Positions 1-8,754 of a stretch of DNA of 47,782 bases are shown one piece after another. The stretch covers positions 1 to 47,782 of the forward strand of contig NZ_BALM01000031.1 in the NCBI RefSeq assembly GCF_000614975.1. Reading direction: 5' to 3'. Below the pieces are notes generated by a model. It ran no database searches. It was not told the origin of the DNA and was given only the letters and a program-made list of their open reading frames with translations. A program made the translations under genes and the position numbers. Within the stretch, counting starts at the first letter, position 1. Each line of letters opens with the position of its first letter. This stretch comes from Shewanella marina JCM 15074 (GTDB taxonomy: Bacteria; Pseudomonadota; Gammaproteobacteria; Enterobacterales; Shewanellaceae).

Positions 1-1
1 A

Positions 2-151
2 GGCTGTTGCGTTTATCAAACGCAGTTTGATGCAGCAGGTGAACGCGGAGAGCTTGCCTCGAAGCTGGCCATTGCCATACCCGAGGGCATGAAAGCGCCC
101 TTTTTATTCTCACTTTTAAAAAGTGAGAATAATGAAGTAGAGAAGCTGTAA
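2..151 (+). CDS. 3' end of an unidentified protein (partial)
   Basis: An open frame enters from the left edge and stops at TAA 149-151, giving 49 C-terminal residues that end NNEVEKL. I do not recognise the family. The fragment is mixed hydrophobic and charged (segment LASKLAIAIPEGMKAPFLFS) and has no motif I can use. It is called coding only because the frame is open from the edge, the next gene lies 200 bp further on, and a hairpin follows at 194-221. It could also be a chance frame. Confidence 0.4.
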   Translation, partial: GCCVYQTQFDAAGERGELASKLAIAIPEGMKAPFLFSLLKSENNEVEKL

Positions 152-193
152 TCTGCACCATTAATTATCATGATATAGACTTAGAATTATGTT

Positions 194-221
194 ATTTACC
201 ACATTTATAGATGTGGTAAAT
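194..221. terminator. hairpin after the partial gene, possible terminator
   Basis: An 11-bp perfect stem (ATTTACCACAT / ATGTGGTAAAT, 194-204 and 211-221) with a 6-nt loop lies 40 bp after the first stop codon. It is followed by an AT-rich stretch without a clean T-run, so it is a weak terminator or another structured element. The rest of 152-353 is AT-rich leader DNA with a good -10 hexamer TATAAT at 322-327 in front of the next gene. Confidence 0.4.
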
Positions 222-353
222 ATTTATCATTTTTATCTGACTTAAATAAAAATAAATATCTTTTTGAAATATAAGTGTTTTTATGTTTTTATAAATTAGC
301 CCTATCTCTTTATATTTTTAGTATAATAAGCATCCAAATTTGTAGGGTTATTT

Positions 354-605
354 ATGAAGTGTCGTTTAGGCTGTGGTGCTTGCTGTATTGCGCCGTCAAT
401 TAGTTCCGCTATTCCTGGTATGCCTAATGGTAAACCTGCGGGGATGCGTTGCATTAATTTATCTGATGATAATTTGTGTTTGATATTTGGTGCAGCTGAT
501 CGACCTGATGTTTGCAGTGATTTTGATGCGACAATTGATGTTTGTGGTAAAACTAATCAACAAGCTTTGATATTGATAACTGAGCTAGAACAGTTAACTA
601 ATTAG
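354..605 (+). CDS. YkgJ-family cysteine-cluster protein
   Basis: A small 83-residue protein starting MKCRLGCGACC, with cysteines at 3, 7, 10 and 11 and more at 33, 42, 54 and 64. This is the pattern of the YkgJ / UPF0153 family of putative Fe-S or zinc-cluster proteins. No catalytic activity is established for the family. The ATG at 354 follows a GGG-type ribosome site and a TATAAT -10 at 322-327. It ends 8 bp before nsrR, so the two are very probably one transcript. That pairing hints at a role connected with nitrosative stress or Fe-S damage, which is inference. Confidence 0.8.
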   Translation: MKCRLGCGACCIAPSISSAIPGMPNGKPAGMRCINLSDDNLCLIFGAADRPDVCSDFDATIDVCGKTNQQALILITELEQLTN

Positions 606-613
606 GTGATGAA

Positions 614-1066
614 ATGCAATTAACCCAATACACAGATTTTAGTCTAAGAACTTTGGTTTATTTGGCTATCCAACCTGAACGTGAGACGCTTTGTCGAATA
701 GCTGAAATTACCGAGGTTTTTGGTCTTTCTTCAAACCATGTTTCTAAATTTATTCATCATTTAGGTAAGCTTGGTTATCTGCAGACTGTGCGTGGTAAGA
801 ATGGTGGATTTAAATTAGCCGTAAAACCAGTAGATATTAATATTGGTAAAGTGGTTAGGCAGTTAGAAAATACATTGCAACCGATTGATTGTGGTCTTGG
901 ACCTTGTGTTTTTTTACCTGCATGTAAACTAAAAGGTGCTTTAGGCGAGGCCGTTAATGCTTATTTAGCAGTATTAGATAAGTATTCATTGGATGATATA
1001 ATTACTAATAAATCTGACTTACGGGCCTGTATCGCAACTATTCCTACTGTGGTGGAATTACTTTAG
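614..1066 (+). CDS. nsrR: Rrf2-family nitric-oxide-sensing repressor NsrR
   Basis: 150 residues, colinear with E. coli NsrR: start MQLTQYTDFSLR, winged helix with the recognition-helix region LSSNHVSKFIHHL, the wing motif TVRGKNGGFKL, and three cluster cysteines at 93, 98 and 104. E. coli has them at 91, 96 and 102 with the same spacing. NsrR carries an Fe-S cluster that reacts with NO and releases DNA, derepressing NO-detoxification genes such as hmp. It is cotranscribed with the YkgJ-type gene. Its TAG (1064-1066) overlaps the stop codon of the convergent ctpA by 3 bp, and no terminator separates them. Confidence 0.92.
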   Translation: MQLTQYTDFSLRTLVYLAIQPERETLCRIAEITEVFGLSSNHVSKFIHHLGKLGYLQTVRGKNGGFKLAVKPVDINIGKVVRQLENTLQPIDCGLGPCVFLPACKLKGALGEAVNAYLAVLDKYSLDDIITNKSDLRACIATIPTVVELL

Positions 1067-2259
1067 TTATTACTTTTCAACCATATAATGGCCGAGTTAA
1101 CTAAATAATCATCTTCAATATTAGCGCTAGTTTCTGTGGAAATTAGCGTTTCTGTCTCTAGGTCTACTTGACCTATATTCACTTTGATATCTGGCTCTAT
1201 GCCTATTTTATGGATATTACTCCCACTGGGCGTATTGTATTTGGCAATAGTCAGCTTAATTGCGTTGCCATCAATAAGGGTGGGGATAAGACTTTGCACT
1301 GTGCCTTTTCCAAAGCTTTTTTGTCCAAGAAGTTTGGCTCTATTGTTTTCTTGCAGTGCTGCGGCTAGTACTTCAGCCGCGGATGCTGAACCTTGATTGA
1401 TTAATACGATCATTGGCGTATTAGCATAAAGTGTGTCTTTTGATGCAAAATACTCTGAGTTGGCGTCATATATTCTGCCTTCGGTTGAGACTATTCGACC
1501 ATTATCGAGGAACAGATCCGCAATACTAATGGCTTGATCAAGTAGTCCGCCTGGATTATTACGTAGATCTAAAATAATGCCTTTAATTGGTTGCTGTTGC
1601 CATAATTTCAGTTGAGCCGATATTTCATCATGCGAACTCTCTTGAAAGCTTGTTAGCTTTAAATAGGCGATATCATCAATCAGTTGTGCTTTCATTGAAT
1701 CAACAATGATCTTTGCTGGCGTGAGTGCTAGGTTAACGGGCTCGATTTGTCCTTTTCTATCTAGCGTTAAATTAATTGTTTGTTTGGTTTGACCGTGAAG
1801 TCTAATAAGGGCTAGCACTTCAGTGAGATTATCTGCTGTAATCTCTGCATCATTGAGTTTGATGATGTGATCACCAGATTTAATATTCGCTGCTGCTGCT
1901 GGTGAGTTTGGATATGGTGCGACGACAGTAATTAACCCATCATTGGTATCGATCTCTAAGCCAAAACCAAAGTATTCTCCTTTGTTGCTTTGTTGCAGAT
2001 CGAGTAATTGGTCGGGGGCTAAAAAGGTTGAGTAGGGATCTAATTCGGTGAAGATCCCTTTGATAGCGGCTTGAATCAGTTGTTGTTCGCTAACTTGGTC
2101 AACATAATAAGTTTCAATGGTCTCTAAAATATCAAGCAGGAGTGGGTAGCTGTATTCGGCTTCGGTTGTACGGGTATTTTCTTGGCTTGCTAATGTGATA
2201 GACAAACCAAGGGTAATACCCACAAAAATACAACTTAGGTAACCTACATACTGCCTCAT
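1063..2259 (-). CDS. ctpA: Carboxyl-terminal processing protease CtpA (S41 family)
   Basis: A 398-residue exported or membrane-anchored serine protease. It has an N-terminal hydrophobic segment (about residues 6-24), a PDZ domain (about 90-170) and an S41 catalytic domain (about 185-345). The Ser-Lys dyad is visible: Ser293 in GSASAAEVLAAAL and Lys318 in SFGKGTVQ, 25 residues apart as in E. coli Prc. It cleaves C-terminal tails of periplasmic proteins. The ATG at 2259 is preferred over the in-frame GTG 6 bp upstream because AGGAG sits at the right spacing. It is the last gene of gpmM-envC-ctpA, 31 bp after envC, an order also seen in other Shewanella. Confidence 0.92.
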   Translation of the reverse strand: MRQYVGYLSCIFVGITLGLSITLASQENTRTTEAEYSYPLLLDILETIETYYVDQVSEQQLIQAAIKGIFTELDPYSTFLAPDQLLDLQQSNKGEYFGFGLEIDTNDGLITVVAPYPNSPAAAANIKSGDHIIKLNDAEITADNLTEVLALIRLHGQTKQTINLTLDRKGQIEPVNLALTPAKIIVDSMKAQLIDDIAYLKLTSFQESSHDEISAQLKLWQQQPIKGIILDLRNNPGGLLDQAISIADLFLDNGRIVSTEGRIYDANSEYFASKDTLYANTPMIVLINQGSASAAEVLAAALQENNRAKLLGQKSFGKGTVQSLIPTLIDGNAIKLTIAKYNTPSGSNIHKIGIEPDIKVNIGQVDLETETLISTETSANIEDDYLVNSAIIWLKSNN

Positions 2260-2290
2260 ACTCACTCCTGTACATGATGAGGGCTAGGGA

Positions 2291-3424
2291 TTATCGGCAA
2301 TATTTTGCTGGATTAATTGCCTGTCCCTTGTGCCTTACCTCAAAGTATAGACCAGCTTGGCTTTGACCACCTGAGCGACCAACTAGTGCGATTGCTTGAC
2401 CTTTACTTACTGTGTCTCCGGCTGATTTTAACAATGCTTGAGCATGTCCATATAAGCTCATATAGCCTTTACCGTGATCTATAACTATTACCATACCAAA
2501 GCCTCTAAGCCAATCAGCATAAATGACTTTTCCGCCTGCAATAGCTCGAATATTATTGCCTTCTGGCGCTGAAATTACGACGCCTTTCCATGTTACGACG
2601 CCTGAACGTTGACTACCAAACTTATGGGTAATGTGGCCTTTAGTTGGCCAGTTTAATCGTCCTCTATCACGAGCAAGTCCATCCATTGCAGGTGAATGTT
2701 TCATTGCTTTTAAAGCAGCATCAATAACGTGTTTTAGTGATGCTTCTTCTATCTGCAGTTGTTCTAGCTGAGCACCCTTGCTGGTTAGTGTTCGTTGCAG
2801 TTCTTGTAATGTTTGTTGGCGTTGTTGTTGTTCAGCAGTGAGCTGTTCAGCTTGCTCTTGCTGATCTAGCATTAACTTATTCAGTTTATCTTTTTGGGCA
2901 ATTTGTTGCTGCTCAACACTGTCTAATTCAGTTTGGGTTTGCTTTAAATTATCAATCGCATCAATTCGCGCTTTATTTAAGTATTGGTAATAAGCTAAGA
3001 GTCGCTCAATCGTTGCTGGGTTTTGTTGATTGAGGATCATCTTTGTGTAGTCATGATTACCGGTTAAATAGGCACTCGCAAGCTGTTTAGATAGTGTTTC
3101 TTGTTGAGCCTGTTTTTGTTGTTCAAGCTGACCTTGTTGTTGCTCTAACTCACTAATTTTCTTATCGGCTTGAGCCAGTTCTATTTTAGTTTTATTTACT
3201 TTTTTGGCGACACTTGCAACTGCTTTTTCATCACGTCTTAATAACGATTGCAGTTTTTCTCGTTGTTTACTGGTTTGGCGTAAATCAAGTTGTTGGGCTG
3301 AGATTTGGTGCTGAATTGTTTTTAATTCAGACTGACGACGTTGTAAATCATTAGCATGCGCTGCTGATGAAAGGATAAGAAAGCCAGCAATAATGCTGGC
3401 TTTTAGTAAAAAGTGCGAGCTCAC
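2291..3424 (-). CDS. envC: Murein hydrolase activator EnvC
   Basis: 377 residues: a signal peptide ending near SSAAHA, a long glutamine-rich coiled coil (about 25-240), and a C-terminal LytM/M23 domain (about 255-377) with the EnvC landmarks VVTWKGVVI, GKVIYADWLRGFGM and LYFEVRHKGQAINP. The zinc-ligand positions of active M23 peptidases are replaced (VVTWKG lacks the His/Asp pair, LYFEVR replaces LHFEVR). It should therefore activate the division amidases AmiA/AmiB at the septum instead of cutting peptidoglycan. The start is a GTG 8 bp after the gpmM stop, so expression is coupled to gpmM. Confidence 0.92.
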   Translation of the reverse strand: MSSHFLLKASIIAGFLILSSAAHANDLQRRQSELKTIQHQISAQQLDLRQTSKQREKLQSLLRRDEKAVASVAKKVNKTKIELAQADKKISELEQQQGQLEQQKQAQQETLSKQLASAYLTGNHDYTKMILNQQNPATIERLLAYYQYLNKARIDAIDNLKQTQTELDSVEQQQIAQKDKLNKLMLDQQEQAEQLTAEQQQRQQTLQELQRTLTSKGAQLEQLQIEEASLKHVIDAALKAMKHSPAMDGLARDRGRLNWPTKGHITHKFGSQRSGVVTWKGVVISAPEGNNIRAIAGGKVIYADWLRGFGMVIVIDHGKGYMSLYGHAQALLKSAGDTVSKGQAIALVGRSGGQSQAGLYFEVRHKGQAINPAKYCR

Positions 3425-3432
3425 GTAAAATA

Positions 3433-4977
3433 TTACTCTTTTAAGTCTATTAAAGGGCGACCTGTCATTTCTGCAGGAATTGTCTCACCCATCAAGCTTA
3501 ACATGGTTGGAGCTAAATCACTTAAACGACCGTTAGCTTTAATTTCAGCATTGCGGCCCACATAGATTAAAGGCACTAATTCACAAGTATGTGCGGTATG
3601 CGCTTGGCCAGTAGTTTCATCAATCATTTGCTCAGCATTACCATGATCTGCGGTAATTAAACATTCGCCGCCCACTGATTTTAGTGCTGAAACGACACGT
3701 CCAATACAATGATCGACTGCTTCACATGCTTGAACTGCTGCGTCAAAGTCTCCTGTATGACCAACCATGTCACCGTTTGGATAATTACAGATGATGACAT
3801 CATATTGAGTAGATTCAATTGCTTCAACTAGTTTATCTGTTAGTTCAGTTGAACTCATTTCGGGCTGTAGATCATAAGTGGCGACTTTAGGAGAGTTAAT
3901 TAAAATGCGATCTTCGCCATCGAATACTTGCTCTTTACCGCCGTTAAAGAAGAAAGTCACGTGAGCATACTTTTCTGTTTCTGAAATGCGTAGCTGCGTT
4001 TTACCACGTTGCTGAAGCACTTCGCCTAAGGTATTTACTAACTCGTGTGACGGATAGGCAATAGGCGCAGGAATATTGGCTGCATATTCAGTCAACATGA
4101 CAAATTCATTATTTTTAATGACCTTACGAGCAAAACCATCAAATTCAGGCTCAACAAAGCAACGGGTGATTTGGCGAGCACGGTCAGCTCTAAAGTTCAT
4201 AAAAATTAATGCATCACTGTCATTAAGCTGGGCTGTACTACCATCGGCTAGATAGATGCTTGAGGCTTTGACAAACTCATCATTTTCATTACGGTCATAT
4301 GCAGCCGCTAATGCTTCTACTGCATTAGTATATTGGTATTGTGAAATCCCCTGACTGATTAAATCGTATGCCTGTTCAACACGATCCCAGCGATTATCAC
4401 GGTCCATGGCATAGTATCGACCAATGATTGAAACCGTTTGACCTACTTTAAGCTCATTAAATAGTGCATCAAAATGTGCAAGGCTGGCTTTAGCACTTCT
4501 TGGTGGGGTATCACGACCATCAAGGAATGCATGTAAATAAATTTTGCTCACTCCTTTTTTAGCCGCTAAACGGCACATCGCTTCAATATGTGCTTCATGA
4601 CTATGTACGCCACCAGGAGAAAGTAGGCCCATCACATGTACTGCGCCATCATGGTTGAGCGCATGTTCAATAGCATCATTGAGTGCAGGATTATGATCAA
4701 ATTCGCCATCTTCAATGGCTTTACCAATACGGGTTAATTCTTGATAAACAATGCGACCTGAACCGATATTGATGTGACCGACTTCGGAGTTGCCCATTTG
4801 GCCATCAGGTAAACCTACGTCTAAACCCGAGCCAGAAATAAGAGTATGAGGGTATTGTTGGTTGAGTTGATCTAATACTGGGGTATTTGCATGGAAAATC
4901 GCGTTCTTGGTTGTGCCTTCGCGGTGACCCCAACCATCGAGAATTAGCAGTGCTAACGGACGTTTACCTGTCTTCAT
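3433..4977 (-). CDS. gpmM: 2,3-bisphosphoglycerate-independent phosphoglycerate mutase
   Basis: 514 residues, the full length for the family. It interconverts 3- and 2-phosphoglycerate in glycolysis and gluconeogenesis in the cytoplasm, using two Mn ions. The N-terminal metal motif LILDGWGHRE holds Asp14, and the phosphorylated serine is Ser64 in DGQMGNSEVGHINIGSGR. The C-terminal metal motif ITADHGNAEQM is also present. First gene of the operon with envC and ctpA, an arrangement (gpmM-envC) shared with E. coli. It diverges from yibN across a 335-bp gap. Confidence 0.97.
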   Translation of the reverse strand: MKTGKRPLALLILDGWGHREGTTKNAIFHANTPVLDQLNQQYPHTLISGSGLDVGLPDGQMGNSEVGHINIGSGRIVYQELTRIGKAIEDGEFDHNPALNDAIEHALNHDGAVHVMGLLSPGGVHSHEAHIEAMCRLAAKKGVSKIYLHAFLDGRDTPPRSAKASLAHFDALFNELKVGQTVSIIGRYYAMDRDNRWDRVEQAYDLISQGISQYQYTNAVEALAAAYDRNENDEFVKASSIYLADGSTAQLNDSDALIFMNFRADRARQITRCFVEPEFDGFARKVIKNNEFVMLTEYAANIPAPIAYPSHELVNTLGEVLQQRGKTQLRISETEKYAHVTFFFNGGKEQVFDGEDRILINSPKVATYDLQPEMSSTELTDKLVEAIESTQYDVIICNYPNGDMVGHTGDFDAAVQACEAVDHCIGRVVSALKSVGGECLITADHGNAEQMIDETTGQAHTAHTCELVPLIYVGRNAEIKANGRLSDLAPTMLSLMGETIPAEMTGRPLIDLKE

Positions 4978-5312
4978 GGTGGTACCTTTATAGAATTGAA
5001 TGAATACTAAAAAAGAAATTGGTTAAATATTACTACGTATTCAATGCTGATAAAAAGATCTATAGACGATTATCATTATCGATTAACCATATTTAACGAT
5101 TTTGATGGTTTGATTGAGTACAAGCCGTAATAGACATTAATTGAGCAGCTTTAAATCGATTCAAGCTGATGTTTGCTGTTTTAGGTTTGATTTGCACGAA
5201 ATTTCTTAATATTTGCAGGTGAATATACTGAGTCTGTTGCTGCAATTCGCAATCGCAATGGGTATACTCAGCTTCCTATTTTTAGTTCGCCACATTGAGC
5301 AGGCAGTTAATT
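4978..5312. other. 335-bp divergent intergenic region gpmM / yibN
   Basis: This gap must hold promoters for gpmM (leftward) and yibN (rightward). It is AT-rich. A GATTATCATTATCGATT stretch near 5068-5084 resembles half of a Fur box but is not a good full match. I see no small gene, hairpin terminator or repeat. Confidence 0.5.
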
Positions 5313-5747
5313 ATGCAAGAGTATATTGAGTTTTTTAAAGCCAACCCTATGTTAAGCCTGGCCTGGGTTGGTCTATTTGTTGCTGTAGTTGTTACTATGG
5401 TTAAATCTGGATTATCAAAGGTAAATAACGTTGATAATCAACAAGCAACACTACTAATGAATAAGCAAGACGCAAAAGTGATTGATGTGCGTTCAACTGA
5501 AGAATTCCGTAAAGGTCATATTGTTAATGCTGTAAGTGTTCCATTAGCAGATATTAAAAATAACCAAATCCCAAGCCTTGAAAAGTTCAAAACTAGCCCC
5601 ATTATTACTGTATGTAATACTGGAATGACATCTACGCAAGCAGCTCAGCTGTTAAGTAAGTTAGGTTATGAGCAAGTAAGTAATCTAAAAGGTGGTATGG
5701 GTGAATGGCAAGCTGCCAATATGCCAGTAGTTAAGGGTAAAAAATAA
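5313..5747 (+). CDS. yibN: Membrane-anchored rhodanese-like protein YibN
   Basis: 144 residues: one N-terminal membrane segment (about 14-31, LSLAWVGLFVAVVVTMV), then a rhodanese fold with CDC25-like entry motif VIDVRSTEEFRKGHI and active-site loop CNTGMTS, Cys101. The length and the position upstream of secB-gpsA match E. coli yibN. In E. coli grxC lies between yibN and secB; here grxC is absent and 162 bp of non-coding DNA takes its place. Rhodaneses move sulfane sulfur, but YibN's own substrate is not known. The ATG at 5313 (ribosome site GCAGG) is preferred over a TTG 18 bp upstream. Confidence 0.88.
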   Translation: MQEYIEFFKANPMLSLAWVGLFVAVVVTMVKSGLSKVNNVDNQQATLLMNKQDAKVIDVRSTEEFRKGHIVNAVSVPLADIKNNQIPSLEKFKTSPIITVCNTGMTSTQAAQLLSKLGYEQVSNLKGGMGEWQAANMPVVKGKK

Positions 5748-5759
5748 TAGAATTAGGGC

Positions 5760-5859
5760 TGTATCTTGTTTTTTTACAGGATTTTTGGGTACAGTATTAC
5801 TCAAGCAATTGCGTTCTGACTGATTTAGCATTAACGCAAATGAGTCGAAACAAGATACA
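5760..5859. repeat. 100-bp element with 12-bp inverted ends between yibN and secB
   Basis: Perfect 12-nt inverted repeats TGTATCTTGTTT (5760-5771) and AAACAAGATACA (5848-5859) bound a 100-bp stretch. Inside it a second inverted repeat, TTGCGTT (5809-5815) and AACGCAA (5833-5839), can form an inner stem. It may be a small MITE-like element or a folded secB leader; the sequence alone does not decide. Confidence 0.5.
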
Positions 5860-5909
5860 CCTAAAGATATAAATTTAACGTTGAAACCACATAGGATAGG
5901 TAGGAAATT

Positions 5910-6392
5910 ATGGCTGAAGTAGCAAATAACGAACAACAACAAGCCCCACAATTCAATATTCAACGCATCTTTACTAAAGATGTTTCATTTGAAACGCCTA
6001 ACAGTCCTGCTGTTTTTCAAAAAGAATGGAATCCTGAAGTTAAATTAGATTTAGATACTCGCTCTAACAAACTTGCTGATGATGTTTTCGAAGTTGTGTT
6101 ATCACTAACCGTTACCGCAACTAACGGTGAAGAAACTGCATTCCTATGTGAAGTACAACAAGCGGGTATTTTCGCAATTTCTGGTTTAACTGAGCCACAA
6201 CTAGCGCATTCTTTAGGTGCTTATTGCCCTAACATCCTTTTCCCATATGCGCGTGAAACTGTTGGTAGCTTAGTATCTCGTGGTACTTTCCCACAGTTAA
6301 ACCTTGCTCCAGTTAACTTTGATGCGTTATTTGCACAATACGTGCAACAGCGTGCTGAAGCTGCACCAGCAACAGAAGAAGCTGACGCTTAA
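5910..6392 (+). CDS. secB: Protein-export chaperone SecB
   Basis: 160 residues, full length. SecB forms a tetramer in the cytoplasm that keeps preproteins unfolded and passes them to SecA. Family landmarks are QFNIQRIFTKDVSFETPNSP, the substrate-groove and SecA-contact segment ending LSLTVTATNGEETAFLCEV, and SLGAYCPNILFPYARETV near residues 105-122. The C-terminal tail is Ala/Glu rich, as usual. The ATG follows a GGTAGGAAATT ribosome site. It ends 2 bp before gpsA, the conserved secB-gpsA pair. Confidence 0.97.
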   Translation: MAEVANNEQQQAPQFNIQRIFTKDVSFETPNSPAVFQKEWNPEVKLDLDTRSNKLADDVFEVVLSLTVTATNGEETAFLCEVQQAGIFAISGLTEPQLAHSLGAYCPNILFPYARETVGSLVSRGTFPQLNLAPVNFDALFAQYVQQRAEAAPATEEADA

Positions 6393-6394
6393 TA

Positions 6395-7411
6395 ATGAAT
6401 AATTCTGCCGAAATAACGGTATTAGGAGCAGGGTCTTATGGCACTGCTCTTGCTATCTCACTTGCTAGCAATGGTCATAAAACCCTGATTTGGGGACATG
6501 AACCTGAGCATATGGCTAATCTTGAGCGTGATCGTAGCAACGAAGATTTCTTACCGGGAATTAGTTTTCCTGATGAGTTGATTGTTGAAGCTGATTTAGC
6601 GAAAGCATTGAGCGCGAGTCGCAATGTGTTAGTCGTGGTGCCAAGTCATGTGTTTGGATTGGTGTTAGCACAAGCTAAACCGCTATTACGAGCTGATGCT
6701 CGTATTGTATGGGCAACCAAAGGGCTTGAGCCTGAAACGGGTCGCCTATTACAAGATGTGGCACGCGAAATACTGGGCGATCAATATCCATTAGCGGTAT
6801 TGTCTGGCCCGACTTTCGCCAAAGAGCTTGCCGCTGGTTTACCTACTGCCATTTCGGTAGCAGGTACTGATCATGAGTTTACTCAAGACCTAGTTGAGTT
6901 ATTGCATAGCCCTAAACGTTTACGTGTTTATGCTAATGATGACTTTATTGGTCTGCAGTTAGGTGGCGCAGTTAAGAATGTTATCGCTATTGGTGCGGGT
7001 ATGTCAGACGGTATTGGCTTTGGTGCTAATGCTCGTACGGCATTAATTACTCGTGGCTTAGTTGAATTATCTCGCTTGGGCGAAGCCCTTGGCGCGCATG
7101 GTTCAACATTTATGGGGATGGCAGGCTTAGGTGACTTAGTGCTGACCTGTACCGATAACCAATCGCGCAATCGCCGTTTTGGTCTCGCATTAGGTCAAGG
7201 TCTTGATGTTGATACTGCGCAAGAGCAAATTGGTCAAGTTGTTGAAGGTTATCGCAATACCAAAGAAGTTTACACATTAGCTAAACGTCTTGGTGTCGAA
7301 ATGCCGATTACTGAACAAATTTACCAAGTGCTATACCAAGGTAAATCACCGCAAGATGCGGCGGTTGAACTTCTCGGCAGAGAAAAGAAATCAGAGACGC
7401 CAAGCGTATAA
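6395..7411 (+). CDS. gpsA: NAD(P)H-dependent glycerol-3-phosphate dehydrogenase GpsA
   Basis: 338 residues. It reduces dihydroxyacetone phosphate to sn-glycerol 3-phosphate for phospholipid synthesis. The Rossmann motif VLGAGSYGTALA is at residues 9-20, the substrate-binding SGPTFAKELAAG near 139-150, and the catalytic lysine lies in LGGAVKNVIAIGAGMSDG. It follows secB by 2 bp, so the two are translated from one message. A strong intrinsic terminator at 7430-7459 closes the operon. Confidence 0.97.
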   Translation: MNNSAEITVLGAGSYGTALAISLASNGHKTLIWGHEPEHMANLERDRSNEDFLPGISFPDELIVEADLAKALSASRNVLVVVPSHVFGLVLAQAKPLLRADARIVWATKGLEPETGRLLQDVAREILGDQYPLAVLSGPTFAKELAAGLPTAISVAGTDHEFTQDLVELLHSPKRLRVYANDDFIGLQLGGAVKNVIAIGAGMSDGIGFGANARTALITRGLVELSRLGEALGAHGSTFMGMAGLGDLVLTCTDNQSRNRRFGLALGQGLDVDTAQEQIGQVVEGYRNTKEVYTLAKRLGVEMPITEQIYQVLYQGKSPQDAAVELLGREKKSETPSV

Positions 7412-7429
7412 AACTTGGGCGTGTCATTG

Positions 7430-7459
7430 AAAAAGGATGCTAAAATAGCATCCTTTTTT
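7430..7459 (+). terminator. Intrinsic terminator of secB-gpsA
   Basis: Stem AAAAGGATGCTA (7431-7442) / TAGCATCCTTTT (7446-7457) with a 3-nt loop and a run of six T. It lies 20 bp after the gpsA stop. Confidence 0.9.
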
Positions 7460-7495
7460 GTATTTATAAATACTACTATTTGTTTGGAGTAAGTT

Positions 7496-8679
7496 GTGCA
7501 ACATAAAGATGTCATTATTATTGGCGCTGGAGCTGCAGGTTTAATGTGTGCGTTAACTGCGGGTTATCGTGGCGAGATGTGTTGCTGCTTGATAATGCTA
7601 AACAGATGGGTCGTAAAATTCTGATCAGTGGTGGTGGTCGTTGTAACTTTACCAATCAGAATATTGAAACAAATGCTTTCTTATGCGGTAATCGTCATTT
7701 TTGTAAGTCTGCATTAGCACGTTTTAGCCAGTGGGATTTTATTGCCATGGTTGAGCGTCATGGTATTGAATATCATGAAAAAACATTAGGTCAGTTGTTC
7801 TGTAATGAGTCGGCTAAAGAGATTGTCGATATGCTAAAAACAGAATGCGAATGGGCTGGGGTCAATATCCAACTGCGAACTGAAATTGTGTCGATTACGG
7901 CTAATGACGCAGGTTACCTATTACAGACATCGGCTGGCGATTATCAATGCCAATCATTGGTCATCGCAACTGGCGGTTTATCTATGCCAAAGCTGGGAGC
8001 CACACCATTTGGTTATAAAGTTGCTGAGCAGTTTGGCTTAGCGGTTAAACCAACAAGTGCAGCATTAGTACCATTTACATTACATCAAGCAGATAAAGAT
8101 AAGTTTGAGCAATTAGCGGGTATTGCTTTACCCGTTATTGCTACTGCTGAGAGCGGTCAAAGTTTTAAAGAGGCTATGTTATTTACTCACCGTGGTTTAA
8201 GTGGCCCAGCTGTGTTGCAGATCTCTTCATACTGGCGTGCAGGGCAAAAGGTGAGCTTTAACTTACTGCCAGAAACAGATTTTATTGCTTGGTTAACGGC
8301 GACAACCGCTGAATCACCAAAGCTTTCTTTTAAAAATGCATTAAGCCGAATTTTGCCAAAACGATTAGTGGAAGTATTGATTGAGCATGGCGAATTACCT
8401 GAAAAGAATTTGAATCAACTTGGTAAAGGTGAAATCAGCCAAATTGAGCAATATCTCACTTATTGGCAAATTGCACCTAACGGTACTGAAGGCTATCGAA
8501 CTGCAGAAGTGACCTTAGGCGGGGTTGATACCGACGAGCTATCTTCTAAAACCATGGAAGCTAAAAAACAGCCGGGCTTATACTTTGTGGGTGAAGTGAT
8601 GGATGTTTCTGGTTGGCTTGGCGGTTATAACTTCCAATGGGCATGGTCGAGTGGCTATGCTGCCGGTGAAGTGGCTTAA
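7496..8679 (+). pseudogene. BaiN/HI0933-like FAD-dependent oxidoreductase, frame broken near 7573
   Basis: The GTG at 7496, preceded by GGAG at 7486-7489, opens VQHKDVIIIGAGAAGLM, the FAD-binding start of this family. After GYRG (about 7571) the frame is lost and the rest, RDVLLLDNAKQMGRKILISG onward, continues in the +1 frame to 8679. Adding one C after 7573 (GGC to GGCC) restores an uninterrupted protein of about 394 residues, with GRKILISGGGRCNFTN and the C-terminal FAD motif GEVMDVSGWLGGYNFQWAW. The family is a two-domain flavoprotein of the HI0933/YhiN type; its physiological substrate is mostly unknown. The break is either a recent mutation or a sequencing error, and everything else looks intact. 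Confidence 0.85.
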
Positions 8680-8754
8680 TCCATAAAAATATTATTATGT
8701 GAGTAAAGCTAGTGCGTGCACTGGCTTTATTTTTATCAATTTAGGTCATTATTG

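Noticed and set aside
5068..5084. Fur box upstream of gpmM
   Set aside because: Only half of the 19-bp consensus is present and gpmM is a housekeeping glycolytic gene.
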